A DNA stretch of 64,000 nucleotides, taken from positions 1 through 64,000 of the forward strand of contig JAPLRS010000009.1 in the NCBI GenBank assembly GCA_026399015.1, in the 5' to 3' direction. A program made the translations under genes and the position numbers. Shown in pieces: positions 34,930-43,679 of this stretch. Source of the DNA: Methylococcales bacterium. Its GTDB lineage: Bacteria > Pseudomonadota > Gammaproteobacteria > Methylococcales > Methylomonadaceae. Within the stretch, counting starts at the first letter, position 1; each line of letters starts with the position of its first letter. The notes beneath the pieces were generated by a model. The model was given only the letters and a program-made list of their open reading frames with translations, searched no databases and was not told where the DNA came from.

Positions 34930-34963
34930 AAATCTGCGGCGCGAACTAACTCTCCGCAGATTT
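34930..34963. terminator. bidirectional terminator between ssb and the cellulose operon
   Basis: AAATCTGCGG (34930-34939) and CCGCAGATTT (34954-34963) are perfect inverted copies with a 14-nt loop. The convergent genes ssb and bcsZ end on either side of it. Confidence 0.75.
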
Positions 34964-34966
34964 GGA

Positions 34967-36061
34967 TCATTTTATAATTAATTGGCCATTATTATTAAAT
35001 TCATATAAACCCTCATACCAACCCTTACCAAACAGCGAGAGTACACTGTCGTAATAATGATCTGGCTGTTTAGAATTATTGTTGATAATTTTGCCTGCAA
35101 ATTGTGTTGCCAAATTTATGTTATTTGAACTATATAAAAACGGTAATACGGATGCACTAAATCCAATGGGTTGAGAGCCAATTTGCTTGCCAATTTTCGT
35201 ATCAAAATATTCAGATACCGTCCCATCTTTTACGATAATATCCATGAAAGGTGAAAAATGTCTCATTAACTCTTGTTTTTGTATATCTTCATTATTCAAC
35301 ATACCTAGCCAAAGATATACCCTGATAGCATTGTAGCCACCAACGTTCCGCTCAGCTACTTCTCTCACTATCTTGCCCTCTGCATTAAGGGTAGCCCACT
35401 CTGGTGCTAATCCAAGCGGTGAAGACTGCATGATAAAATCTATACTTTTGTTAGTAATCTCTTGCCAATTTGATTGTGGATACAACTCAGAAAATCTTCT
35501 TAAAATCTGAATAGGGAAGTAACTAGGATTAAAGCGCCATGATTTTTCATTTGTAATAAAGCCTTTTGGTCCCGGTAAAATCATCCAACCATAATTAGGA
35601 ACTTGAACAGCCTCTCTTTGAAGAATTTGATTGGCAATTAAAAAGCCTAAAGAACTGTAGTAGTGATTATCCCAAATACGCCCAGCTTCTGAAAGTACAT
35701 AAGCCAACCATAAATCTGAGTCAGCTGCTGAGTTACTATCTAAAACGCCAAACTCCTTAGTTTGATTACTTAAGCCCCAAGACCAAGCCGGTAAATTTAT
35801 TGTTATATCACCTTTAGAAAGGTTATTTTCAGTCCATTTTAAGAGCTTTGAAAAGGTTTGTTTATCATCAGCGATTAAGGCAAAAAATAATGCATACGAT
35901 TGCCCTTCAGAAGTAGTGATTAATTGACTATTACTGCCATCAATAACTCTACCTGCATCGCTAATGTATATAGATTTAAAAGTTTCCCATTCTGGCCACG
36001 ACTTATTTGCTTGCGCATTTATGGAGATGATGTTAAAAAAAATAAAGACTATTATTTTCAT
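34967..36061 (-). CDS. bcsZ: periplasmic endoglucanase of the cellulose operon (GH8)
   Basis: BcsZ cuts beta-1,4-glucan in the periplasm and is needed for proper cellulose export. The 364-aa product has a signal peptide (about 1-18) and the GH8 motif TTSEGQSYALFFAL with the catalytic acid Glu, then AADSDLWLAYVL with the Asp-Ser-Asp segment and NVGGYNAIRVYLW. The ATG overlaps the bcsB stop by 4 bp (ATGA). It is the last gene of the operon, and a terminator follows 3 bp after its stop. Confidence 0.93.
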   Translation of the reverse strand: MKIIVFIFFNIISINAQANKSWPEWETFKSIYISDAGRVIDGSNSQLITTSEGQSYALFFALIADDKQTFSKLLKWTENNLSKGDITINLPAWSWGLSNQTKEFGVLDSNSAADSDLWLAYVLSEAGRIWDNHYYSSLGFLIANQILQREAVQVPNYGWMILPGPKGFITNEKSWRFNPSYFPIQILRRFSELYPQSNWQEITNKSIDFIMQSSPLGLAPEWATLNAEGKIVREVAERNVGGYNAIRVYLWLGMLNNEDIQKQELMRHFSPFMDIIVKDGTVSEYFDTKIGKQIGSQPIGFSASVLPFLYSSNNINLATQFAGKIINNNSKQPDHYYDSVLSLFGKGWYEGLYEFNNNGQLIIK

Positions 36062-38298
36062 AAAGTAGGATCATCAAAATTGTGTAAGCGAACATAAGCT
36101 ATATACTTGAGTAATCTCCAGACTACTAAAATTATCAAACCCGTCATTAAAAATGTCAGTAATCCTAATAAAATTGGACTATCACTAAAATGGAACCAAA
36201 TTAATTTATAAAGTGGTAACTCTCCAACAAAATAGGTTTTATTTTCTTCTACACCAACGATTTCTTCACCTCTAAACAGAGTCGCTGTTCCTGTTAATTT
36301 AAGTCTTTTACTAACAAAAGCTGATGTAATGTTTCTCAATTCATCTGCATCAGAAGCAACTATAGCAACGGCACTTTTATTATCCTGCCAAGGAGACTCA
36401 AAACCGATTAATGCACCCAATTGATTTTCATGATTCGAAGTATTCAAATTTACTGCTTGAGGCGAAGATATTACTTTTTTTATTTCAGATAATAAGCTTG
36501 TATGCCAGTTTTCCTCTATTTTAGGCATAGATTCTTCTGGAATGACGCCTATAATTAATAAATCTTTATTTTCTATACCATCAAATGGAGCTGTATGAAA
36601 TAGCGTAAACTTAGTTGCAGTTATTCCGGTTGATGAGCCCATTGCACCCATCACTTCAAGAAAAGCTCTTATTTCACCTGCACTTGGTTTTTCAGATAGA
36701 TAAATAGCTGTTTCGGAAAGATCGGCTAAGCGGGTAAATGGATATCCTAAGTTAATAAATGATTTTAAATCAGGCATAGCTATATAATGCGGAAAGCCAC
36801 TTAAGTCTAAAGTGGAATCACCATCAATTTCGCCATACATATAGGTAGATGTAATATCGCTACAGTCCCCACCTTCAGGTTTGGTAAATTTATATTCAAA
36901 CTGAATTTTATTCTTTTCACCTAATCTAAATCCTGGAATTAAAATTTCATTTTTAACGCCATAAATTAAATCATCAACTACAGGGACTCTAAGTTTATCA
37001 ACTTCAGAACCATCACCAATACCTTTTTCATTTAAAGCATAGCCTTGTAAAAAAAGATCATTTACGAGCACAGATAATTGAGAGTCATCAGCTTTTTTTG
37101 TTGGTGAATACCGATATCTAATATTGAGTGGTATTCCCTTAGTTCGCCAGGTAAATAAATCCGGTGCAATATTAAAGTTTACCGCTATTTCTGGAGGAGC
37201 TCTTCCTGTTACCTGTAGTTCACTTTGATTTTGAATCAAATCATGCAAAGGTATTTCTCGGTCAGACTGTAACCAGAAAGGGGCATCATAAGGTTTTCGT
37301 GGAGCAATTTCTTTAGGTTGATTAATTTGAGTATAGGAACCAGAAAGTACAGATGAACCATGGGTTAATCCCTCTACTGCAACACGCAAATCTTGTTTAT
37401 CTCTACCTAAGATCAAAAGTAATTTGATAAATGGATTGTTAGGATGAGAAATTATTTGAATAGTTGGTTTATTGACGTCAGGAAAGTTTCTGAGAAAATC
37501 AGGTCTATTTTTGTTAGTTGCAAAAACGATAGCATGATTGTTTGGAAGTTTGTTTATTAATACAGGGAATGACAAATCTTGCCATTTTGTTTGACTTCCC
37601 AGATAGGACGCTGCAATACCTGATGCTTCAATCGCATCTTCACTACCACTGCCTGAAAAAACAAAAGGCACTTCAATATTAGTAAAATCCTTAGAGTCCA
37701 CAAATGGTCTAGGAAAAAAAGCGAAATCATTTCTTATTGGAATGGGTTGAGCAGTTATATCAAGCTTACTTGCATTGTCAATTTCAAACCATAGTCCAGA
37801 CATAGCACTACTTCCACAATTAGTATCTCTGTACCCAACTAGTTCAAAAGATATGGTGTTGTATTTAGTAAGATATTGCGCGTCCAGATTAAATAAAAGT
37901 TTTTGCTTAATACCTCCTTTATCTTTTTCAACAGAAATAAACCCAACCACATGATTATTTAGTAATACTTTTACATGAGAAACAGTAGGAGAAAGAATAG
38001 GAGAATACATGTAGTTTAGTTCTAATGTAGCACCTGTAATAATTTCATCAAGGCGAGAGCCAAAGTTGATGTAAGAAGTTGATGAATTTCCTTGCAACTT
38101 AATTGGTAACCTAGAGCCTAATTGCTCAAAAGTTAACTTAGTCTGAATAGAAGGTGGAGTCTCAAGTGAATATGAAGTAGTTTCATTAAAAAAATTACGC
38201 TGTGAGCCATAACAAGTTGATACTAAGAAAGTAAAAGTTATAAACAGTGCACTAATTGTATTTCTAATAAAATACGATTTGATTTTGTATCTATTCAT
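36058..38298 (-). CDS. bcsB: cellulose synthase subunit B
   Basis: BcsB is the periplasmic, membrane-anchored partner of BcsA and guides the growing glucan. The 746-aa product has an N-terminal signal, carbohydrate-binding and flavodoxin-like domains through the periplasmic part (for example YMYSPILSPTVSHVKVLLN near residue 95), and one C-terminal anchor helix (about 700-725, PILLGLLTFLMTGLIILVVW). The length is normal. It overlaps bcsA by 4 bp upstream and bcsZ by 4 bp downstream. Confidence 0.93.
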   Translation of the reverse strand: MNRYKIKSYFIRNTISALFITFTFLVSTCYGSQRNFFNETTSYSLETPPSIQTKLTFEQLGSRLPIKLQGNSSTSYINFGSRLDEIITGATLELNYMYSPILSPTVSHVKVLLNNHVVGFISVEKDKGGIKQKLLFNLDAQYLTKYNTISFELVGYRDTNCGSSAMSGLWFEIDNASKLDITAQPIPIRNDFAFFPRPFVDSKDFTNIEVPFVFSGSGSEDAIEASGIAASYLGSQTKWQDLSFPVLINKLPNNHAIVFATNKNRPDFLRNFPDVNKPTIQIISHPNNPFIKLLLILGRDKQDLRVAVEGLTHGSSVLSGSYTQINQPKEIAPRKPYDAPFWLQSDREIPLHDLIQNQSELQVTGRAPPEIAVNFNIAPDLFTWRTKGIPLNIRYRYSPTKKADDSQLSVLVNDLFLQGYALNEKGIGDGSEVDKLRVPVVDDLIYGVKNEILIPGFRLGEKNKIQFEYKFTKPEGGDCSDITSTYMYGEIDGDSTLDLSGFPHYIAMPDLKSFINLGYPFTRLADLSETAIYLSEKPSAGEIRAFLEVMGAMGSSTGITATKFTLFHTAPFDGIENKDLLIIGVIPEESMPKIEENWHTSLLSEIKKVISSPQAVNLNTSNHENQLGALIGFESPWQDNKSAVAIVASDADELRNITSAFVSKRLKLTGTATLFRGEEIVGVEENKTYFVGELPLYKLIWFHFSDSPILLGLLTFLMTGLIILVVWRLLKYIAYVRLHNFDDPTL

Positions 38299-40922
38299 AG
38301 ATTAATGGTATCTGCGTGAATGTTTCGTGGATAAAATGTTTTTAAAATAAATAAAAATGTACGACCTTTTATAAAATATTTCGTAATCTTTCTTGGAATT
38401 GACCGAGTTAAAACGACATAACCTTTAAAACCTACGGTTACTATATCAAGGAAACTACTTAAAGGCTTATCTACATCAAAATTATCTTCCCATGCACTCC
38501 ATGCATCAGAACGTGAATAATTGCACTTAATGAAATTTTGTTTTTGATTTGCTGTCAGATTGTCTAATATAATTCCGATGTATAATTTATTAACAGAAGC
38601 TATTCTAGCTGGAAAAATATATTCTCTATCACCACGTGAAATCAAGACATGGATAGATTCATTCTTATCAAAACTTACTTCGTCAGAATAGAGTTGTACG
38701 CCCAAGCCTGCATCTGAGAAATTATTCATTTTTGCACTTAATAAATGCCCTGATTTTTTTCTAAGTGTAATATCCGTTTTAACATCAATGCGGTGGTGTA
38801 ATCTTAATTGTTTTGTTTCTTGAGCAACGCTAATGGCACCACCAAGAACTAATAGGTTGTAGATAGCCCATATTACATTAATGATAACTGTTGATAATTC
38901 ATCATCTGGCCCATTAAAAAATCGATAAACTCCAAATATTAGACCTATAACATTTAAAGAAATTAACATTAAATAGGGTTTAGAAACAGTCAAATCAAAA
39001 AACTCATCTTTTATGAGTCCACCTTTTGCAGTAACATTAAAAGTCCCTACTTTAGGTTTAAATAAAGCGACAGTTGTAGGAACCGCAATATACCATGCAA
39101 GTACAGCTTCATAAATTTCTGACCAAAAGGAATAACGGTGTTTTCCTTGCATATAAGAGTTTGCAAGATTGGAATGTATAATTGCAGGTAAGGCATAGAG
39201 TAAGATTTCTACTGTTGGAGCATGAATAATGTAGGCATGGATAATTAAAAATGCTAAAGGTGCTATCAGAAAAATTAATCGAGGAATCCCTCCAAAGAAA
39301 TGTAACATTGCATTTGCGTAACACAATCGCTGACTAATCTTCAATCCTTTGCCGAGTAATGGATTATCAATTCTAAATATTTGCGCCATCCCTCGTGACC
39401 AACGAATTCTTTGACCTATATGTGCAGATAAACTCTCTGTAGCTTGACCAGCTGCTTGAATAATATTTATATAGGCAGATGTGTACCCTTTACGATGTAG
39501 TTTTAAAGCGGTATGAGCATCTTCTGTTACGGTTTCATGAGCGATTCCACCAATTTCAGTTAAAGGAGAACGCTTTAAAATTGCACAAGAACCACAGAAA
39601 AAGGCGGCATTCCAAAGGTCATTACCATCCTGAACAACACCATAAAATAAACTGTTTTCGTTCGGTGTTTTTTTAAAATTATTTAAATTTCGTTCAAATG
39701 GATCTGGTGAGTAAAAATGATGCGGAGTCTGTATAAGTGCTAATTTTTCATCTCTAATAAACCATCCCATTGTGGTTTGCAAAAAAGATCTTACCGGAAT
39801 ATGGTCACAATCAAAGATAGTAAGATACTCACCTTCAGTTAACTGCATTGCGTTGTTAATATTTCCGGCTTTAGCATGGATATTATTTGTTCTGCTTATG
39901 TAACCCACATGTATTTCATTTGCAAAGTCTTGCAAAGCATGACGATTTCCATCATCAAGAATATAAATTTTAATTTTATCTTTAGGCCAATCAATATTAA
40001 TTGCAGCAATAGTGGTTGTTTTTACAATGCCAATATCTTCATTATAGGTTGGAATGAAAATATCAACTGTTGGCCATAAATTTGTGTCATTAGGTAATGA
40101 ATATGTCTTTCTTTGAAGGGGGCCGGCAATTTGAAAATAACCTAATAATAAGATTAACCACGTATAAAACTCTGCAGTAAATAAAATAAGACTTGTTACG
40201 GTATCAACTGAGCTGTCAGTATTTATAGTAGCAGTAGCTCTCCAAAATAAATAACGAGACGATAAGGTTAAAGAAAGTATAACCAATATTAATTTTGGCA
40301 AGTAACCGTTGTGTGTTCGAATTGACATTGCTACAAACCACATCAAGAAGACAAACACTAATTGGGATGAAATATTAAATGGAATAGTTAGACAGACAAG
40401 AGCCAGTAAAAAAATAATGATTAAATAAATATGCGGTTTGAAATCACCATCATTTGAATTAGCTGAAAATTCAATATTCGCCAAAACTTCTCCAGTAAGT
40501 TCTGTAAGAAATTTAAGGGGATAAAAGAAAACATTGCTTACAGCAGAAAAAATATTTTTAAAAAAATTAAGATTAGCTAATAAATCTTTATAAGGCGTTG
40601 CAGATTGTATAGATGCTAACCAAGTAAACTGGATTAGCATTCGCAGCGGGTCAGCAAAAGTTAGTTTTGCTAATTGCACATGAGGTAGGTTTTTTTGTAT
40701 TGATTTTGTAACAAATAAGCGTTTTGAATCATGACAATATAACTGCAGTAAAACAAACACAATAAACCCAAAAAGCATCCCGCTGGTTTCTGGTTTTTGA
40801 TGGAAGTAATTCTTTTTAAATACAAGCCAATCTTGACTTACCTGTGGCTGCAAAAAAATCCAATATACAAATTGATGTAGCGGATATTTGGACCCTCTCT
40901 GTAGTAAATCAGTTAATATCAT
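38295..40922 (-). CDS. bcsA: cellulose synthase catalytic subunit A
   Basis: BcsA polymerises UDP-glucose into beta-1,4-glucan and moves the chain across the inner membrane. The 875-aa product has about eight membrane helices around a GT2 domain: DIFIPTYNEDIG, DDGNRHAL, the metal motif FDCDHIP (about residue 369), TEDAHTALKLH, and QRIRWSRG (about 505). The C-terminal PilZ domain has RLHHR (RxxxR, about 706) and NFSDAGLG (D/NxSxxG, about 730), so c-di-GMP activation should work. The ATG overlaps bcsQ by 4 bp. The long N-terminal part resembles the E. coli form. Confidence 0.96.
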   Translation of the reverse strand: MILTDLLQRGSKYPLHQFVYWIFLQPQVSQDWLVFKKNYFHQKPETSGMLFGFIVFVLLQLYCHDSKRLFVTKSIQKNLPHVQLAKLTFADPLRMLIQFTWLASIQSATPYKDLLANLNFFKNIFSAVSNVFFYPLKFLTELTGEVLANIEFSANSNDGDFKPHIYLIIIFLLALVCLTIPFNISSQLVFVFLMWFVAMSIRTHNGYLPKLILVILSLTLSSRYLFWRATATINTDSSVDTVTSLILFTAEFYTWLILLLGYFQIAGPLQRKTYSLPNDTNLWPTVDIFIPTYNEDIGIVKTTTIAAINIDWPKDKIKIYILDDGNRHALQDFANEIHVGYISRTNNIHAKAGNINNAMQLTEGEYLTIFDCDHIPVRSFLQTTMGWFIRDEKLALIQTPHHFYSPDPFERNLNNFKKTPNENSLFYGVVQDGNDLWNAAFFCGSCAILKRSPLTEIGGIAHETVTEDAHTALKLHRKGYTSAYINIIQAAGQATESLSAHIGQRIRWSRGMAQIFRIDNPLLGKGLKISQRLCYANAMLHFFGGIPRLIFLIAPLAFLIIHAYIIHAPTVEILLYALPAIIHSNLANSYMQGKHRYSFWSEIYEAVLAWYIAVPTTVALFKPKVGTFNVTAKGGLIKDEFFDLTVSKPYLMLISLNVIGLIFGVYRFFNGPDDELSTVIINVIWAIYNLLVLGGAISVAQETKQLRLHHRIDVKTDITLRKKSGHLLSAKMNNFSDAGLGVQLYSDEVSFDKNESIHVLISRGDREYIFPARIASVNKLYIGIILDNLTANQKQNFIKCNYSRSDAWSAWEDNFDVDKPLSSFLDIVTVGFKGYVVLTRSIPRKITKYFIKGRTFLFILKTFYPRNIHADTINL

Positions 40923-41686
40923 GCAGCGCCTTTATGACTAAAATGGAGCATTAACCAAGTCGCTAATGTTCTAAATTGCTTAGCCGTTCCAGAATTAGGT
41001 GCATAAATATTAACTGTAGTCTTTTGCGCAAATGCCTCTTTTATATTTTCATCAAAATGAATTTTTACGGGTATTAATTGATTAGGTATAAGGGATTTAA
41101 ATACCAAGCTCATTTCATGATCTAATTCACTTAGTGGCATCATTTTATTGATTAAATACAGACACTTATCATGCAAAGATGGATTATTACTTAAGTAGTT
41201 TGATTGGATGGAATCGTAAAACTGCCCTAAACAAGTTGCTTGTGGCTCAATCACTCTTATAATTTTGTCTGCATAATTAAGAGCTTGTATGCTTAAATTA
41301 TTTAACTCACTTTCTACGTTTAGTATGATCCACTTCTTATCTGAAAAATTTGCCATACTAAGTTGATTTGATAACCAGTTATTCTCGATTTTTTCGTTAA
41401 AAAGACACTGTTTATTTTCATATGTAATACGACCAAATGGCATAAAACTAATACCAAATTCACATTTAAATCCTGCATTAAACCAAGGTTGATCATTAAT
41501 TACATTTAAAGCCCAACCATTAGGATTACACCAATCCATATTAAAATGTAGGCGTAATAAATTGTTAGATTTTAAATCAATAACCAATACATCTTGATCC
41601 AATTCATGTAAATTTCTAGCCAAATTAGCAATTACTGTGGATGATCCCATGTGCGACTGCAAACCTTGAATACACAAAACTGGCAT
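40919..41686 (-). CDS. bcsQ: BcsQ-like MinD/ParA-family ATPase of the cellulose operon
   Basis: In E. coli, BcsQ and BcsR form a complex that supports BcsA stability and polar placement. The 255-aa product aligns with BcsQ in layout: MPVLCIQGLQSHMGSSTV, ENVLVIDL-like DVLVIDLKSNNLLRLHFNMD, and NGWALNVINDQPWFNAGF. The phosphate loop reads QSHMGSST, lacking the two glycines of the usual GGxG core, so nucleotide binding may be altered. It begins one base after bcsR ends and overlaps bcsA by 4 bp. Confidence 0.85.
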   Translation of the reverse strand: MPVLCIQGLQSHMGSSTVIANLARNLHELDQDVLVIDLKSNNLLRLHFNMDWCNPNGWALNVINDQPWFNAGFKCEFGISFMPFGRITYENKQCLFNEKIENNWLSNQLSMANFSDKKWIILNVESELNNLSIQALNYADKIIRVIEPQATCLGQFYDSIQSNYLSNNPSLHDKCLYLINKMMPLSELDHEMSLVFKSLIPNQLIPVKIHFDENIKEAFAQKTTVNIYAPNSGTAKQFRTLATWLMLHFSHKGAA

Positions 41687-41869
41687 TTATTTTGTTTTAA
41701 CCTCTTGAGAACTCTGTGATTCAGAACAGAAATTTATTATTTCTTTAACTAGAGCCCATTTGTTAATTATTTGAATAATCTCTTCATTTTCTTGAATTTC
41801 TACATATCTATAATCTTTTATTCCTAAACTTTTATAGAGTTCATCGACATCATTTTTCTCATAATTCAT
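41687..41869 (-). CDS. bcsR: BcsR small regulatory subunit
   Basis: The 60-aa product matches BcsR/YhjR: a DELYKSLGIKDYRYVEIQENE-like start (DVDELYKSLGIKDYRYVEI) and a helical WALVKEIINF segment. BcsR binds BcsQ and, with BcsE, forms the cytoplasmic c-di-GMP-sensing vestibule of the synthase. It lies between bcsG (7-bp gap) and bcsQ (adjacent). Confidence 0.88.
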   Translation of the reverse strand: MNYEKNDVDELYKSLGIKDYRYVEIQENEEIIQIINKWALVKEIINFCSESQSSQEVKTK

Positions 41870-41876
41870 AAGCGTA

Positions 41877-43487
41877 TTATTGCTCTGTTTGGTATTTTAA
41901 CCATTCGTTATTATTAAACGAATAATAAAAGTCATTGTTATATTTCATTACTATCGATCCTTCATTCTCAGAAAGCAGAGGGGTGGAAGGAATATCCGTT
42001 AAGAGTTGCTCTGGCGTAAATTCACGTTTGTTAAAAACATCTTGGGCTAAAAGTTGATTTACTAAATGACCAATTGCTAAAAAGCTAGCAGGTTCTTTAA
42101 CTCTAATTTGGTTACCTGACCGTTCTATATCATTACCAATAACTTTTAAACCAACAGGTACGTTAGTTATTTTAGGACTTGGTAGTTCTCGCATGCCGGA
42201 AATTTGAACTTTATCGCCACGAATGTTAGCGCCGTGTTCAGGAACCATTAAAACAACGATCGGTTTATTTGCTTTTTTTAATTCATCAAGAATGTTATAA
42301 AAATCATCTAATAGATTAACTAATCTTTCTTTATAAGTTTCAGACGCATTTATAGATTTTTTGTATTGAAAATGAACACCATCATGTAAGCTAACAGTGT
42401 TGTAAAGTGTGAATTTCTTATTGTGCTTATTAGTAGCTCGATTTTGCAACCATAATGAAAACATATCACTATCACGATGGATATATGAATTATCAAAATT
42501 TAACAAATAAGGTTTTAAATTAAAATGGTTGGGCGTGACTTGTAAATCACCTTTTTCAACAACCAATGATGCAAAATCATCAAACTTTCCATCATGATTC
42601 AATAAAAATTCAAAATCATAACCTAGATTTCTAAGGTTGTTTGCTAGATAGCATTGTTTGTTAGACACTTGACTCATAATGGAATTATGACTTTTTTGTC
42701 CACAATTTGCCTGTAATAATCTAACAACTGCAGGACCACTATATGAAGTTGCAGAGTTAAAGTTTTCAAATAAAATATCAAATTCTTTTAATAATTTATG
42801 ATTTTCTAAGTGGTAATAGTTAATATCATCCCAAGCGAGTGAACAGATGCTGAGGACTAAAATATCAAATTCAATTTTAGAAGCCGCATCACTTTTTAAA
42901 TTTAGTTGTAGCGTAGATTGTTTTTCGAAAAAATCTTTTTGGTAATGTATTAATTGATCTTTAAATGATGAATTGTTAAAAGAACTTGGAGATTCAACAG
43001 ATTGATTAGGATTATTTGACTGGACTAAATTAGTAGAATTATCTATTTTATTTAATTCATTACCATTCTGACTGATAAATAAAATAAAAAGTGCTGTAAT
43101 TACTAATGAGGTAACTCTTAGCACGTTGTACAGCATAAAATACAATGCAGTACAAATAAATGTTATTAGCAAAAAATTTACAGAAAAAAAACGAGTCGCT
43201 AATTCAAATAAATAGCCCGTATCAAATTGAGAAATATGTGATGATTGAGATAAAGCTCGATTCAATGGGGGTAAATAAGAATCATCGTACAAAACAAATA
43301 TCGCCAGGGGTAGCGCAATTAATTGTTGTATAAATAGAAATGATCTTGATTTAATAGGTATTAATAAGAAAACCAATAATGCAAAGTTTCTTAAAAAATT
43401 AAATTCAATGATTCCATTAAGAAATAAAACTATCTTGATAACAAAATATATATTCCAAATTCCTAATGTATATTCACTAGACTTCAA
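41877..43487 (-). CDS. bcsG: cellulose phosphoethanolamine transferase BcsG
   Basis: BcsG adds phosphoethanolamine from lipids to cellulose in the periplasm. The 536-aa product has four or five N-terminal membrane helices (about 10-150) and a sulfatase-fold domain with the nucleophile segment SATSYSGPAVVRLLQANCGQ (S of TSYSG, about residue 240), SMWSLW-like MFSLWLQNR, and VLMVPEHGAN with metal-binding Glu-His. The start is TTG 43487: GAGGAG, contained in the end of bcsF, lies 7 bp upstream, and no ATG fits as well. The bcsF stop is two bases away. Confidence 0.9.
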   Translation of the reverse strand: MKSSEYTLGIWNIYFVIKIVLFLNGIIEFNFLRNFALLVFLLIPIKSRSFLFIQQLIALPLAIFVLYDDSYLPPLNRALSQSSHISQFDTGYLFELATRFFSVNFLLITFICTALYFMLYNVLRVTSLVITALFILFISQNGNELNKIDNSTNLVQSNNPNQSVESPSSFNNSSFKDQLIHYQKDFFEKQSTLQLNLKSDAASKIEFDILVLSICSLAWDDINYYHLENHKLLKEFDILFENFNSATSYSGPAVVRLLQANCGQKSHNSIMSQVSNKQCYLANNLRNLGYDFEFLLNHDGKFDDFASLVVEKGDLQVTPNHFNLKPYLLNFDNSYIHRDSDMFSLWLQNRATNKHNKKFTLYNTVSLHDGVHFQYKKSINASETYKERLVNLLDDFYNILDELKKANKPIVVLMVPEHGANIRGDKVQISGMRELPSPKITNVPVGLKVIGNDIERSGNQIRVKEPASFLAIGHLVNQLLAQDVFNKREFTPEQLLTDIPSTPLLSENEGSIVMKYNNDFYYSFNNNEWLKYQTEQ

Positions 43488-43489
43488 AT

Positions 43490-43669
43490 TTACTCCTCGT
43501 TAGTATTGAAATACTTTGAAAACTTTACGGATTTAATAAACTCGGGTTTGCCTCTTATAATTCGAAATAATTTCAGGAGAAATTTACAAACACTATTAAT
43601 AACTAATCCAAATCCTACACCGGTTAAAAAAGAGATCGTTACAGTAATTATAAATTCTTCAAAATTCAT
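43490..43669 (-). CDS. bcsF: BcsF, single-pass membrane peptide of the cellulose operon
   Basis: The minus-strand frame from ATG 43669 to TAA 43490 encodes 59 residues: one hydrophobic helix (FIITVTISFLTGVGFGLVI, about 6-24), then basic residues with KLFRIIRGKPEFIK. This layout matches E. coli BcsF (helix, then LRLFFAKPRYVKP). BcsF anchors BcsE to the membrane and supports BcsG-dependent cellulose modification. It sits between bcsE (10-bp gap) and bcsG (2-bp gap), the expected place, and its last codons provide the bcsG ribosome site. A plus-strand frame on the opposite strand is only a shadow. Confidence 0.85.
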   Translation of the reverse strand: MNFEEFIITVTISFLTGVGFGLVINSVCKFLLKLFRIIRGKPEFIKSVKFSKYFNTNEE

Positions 43670-43679
43670 GCATTTACTC

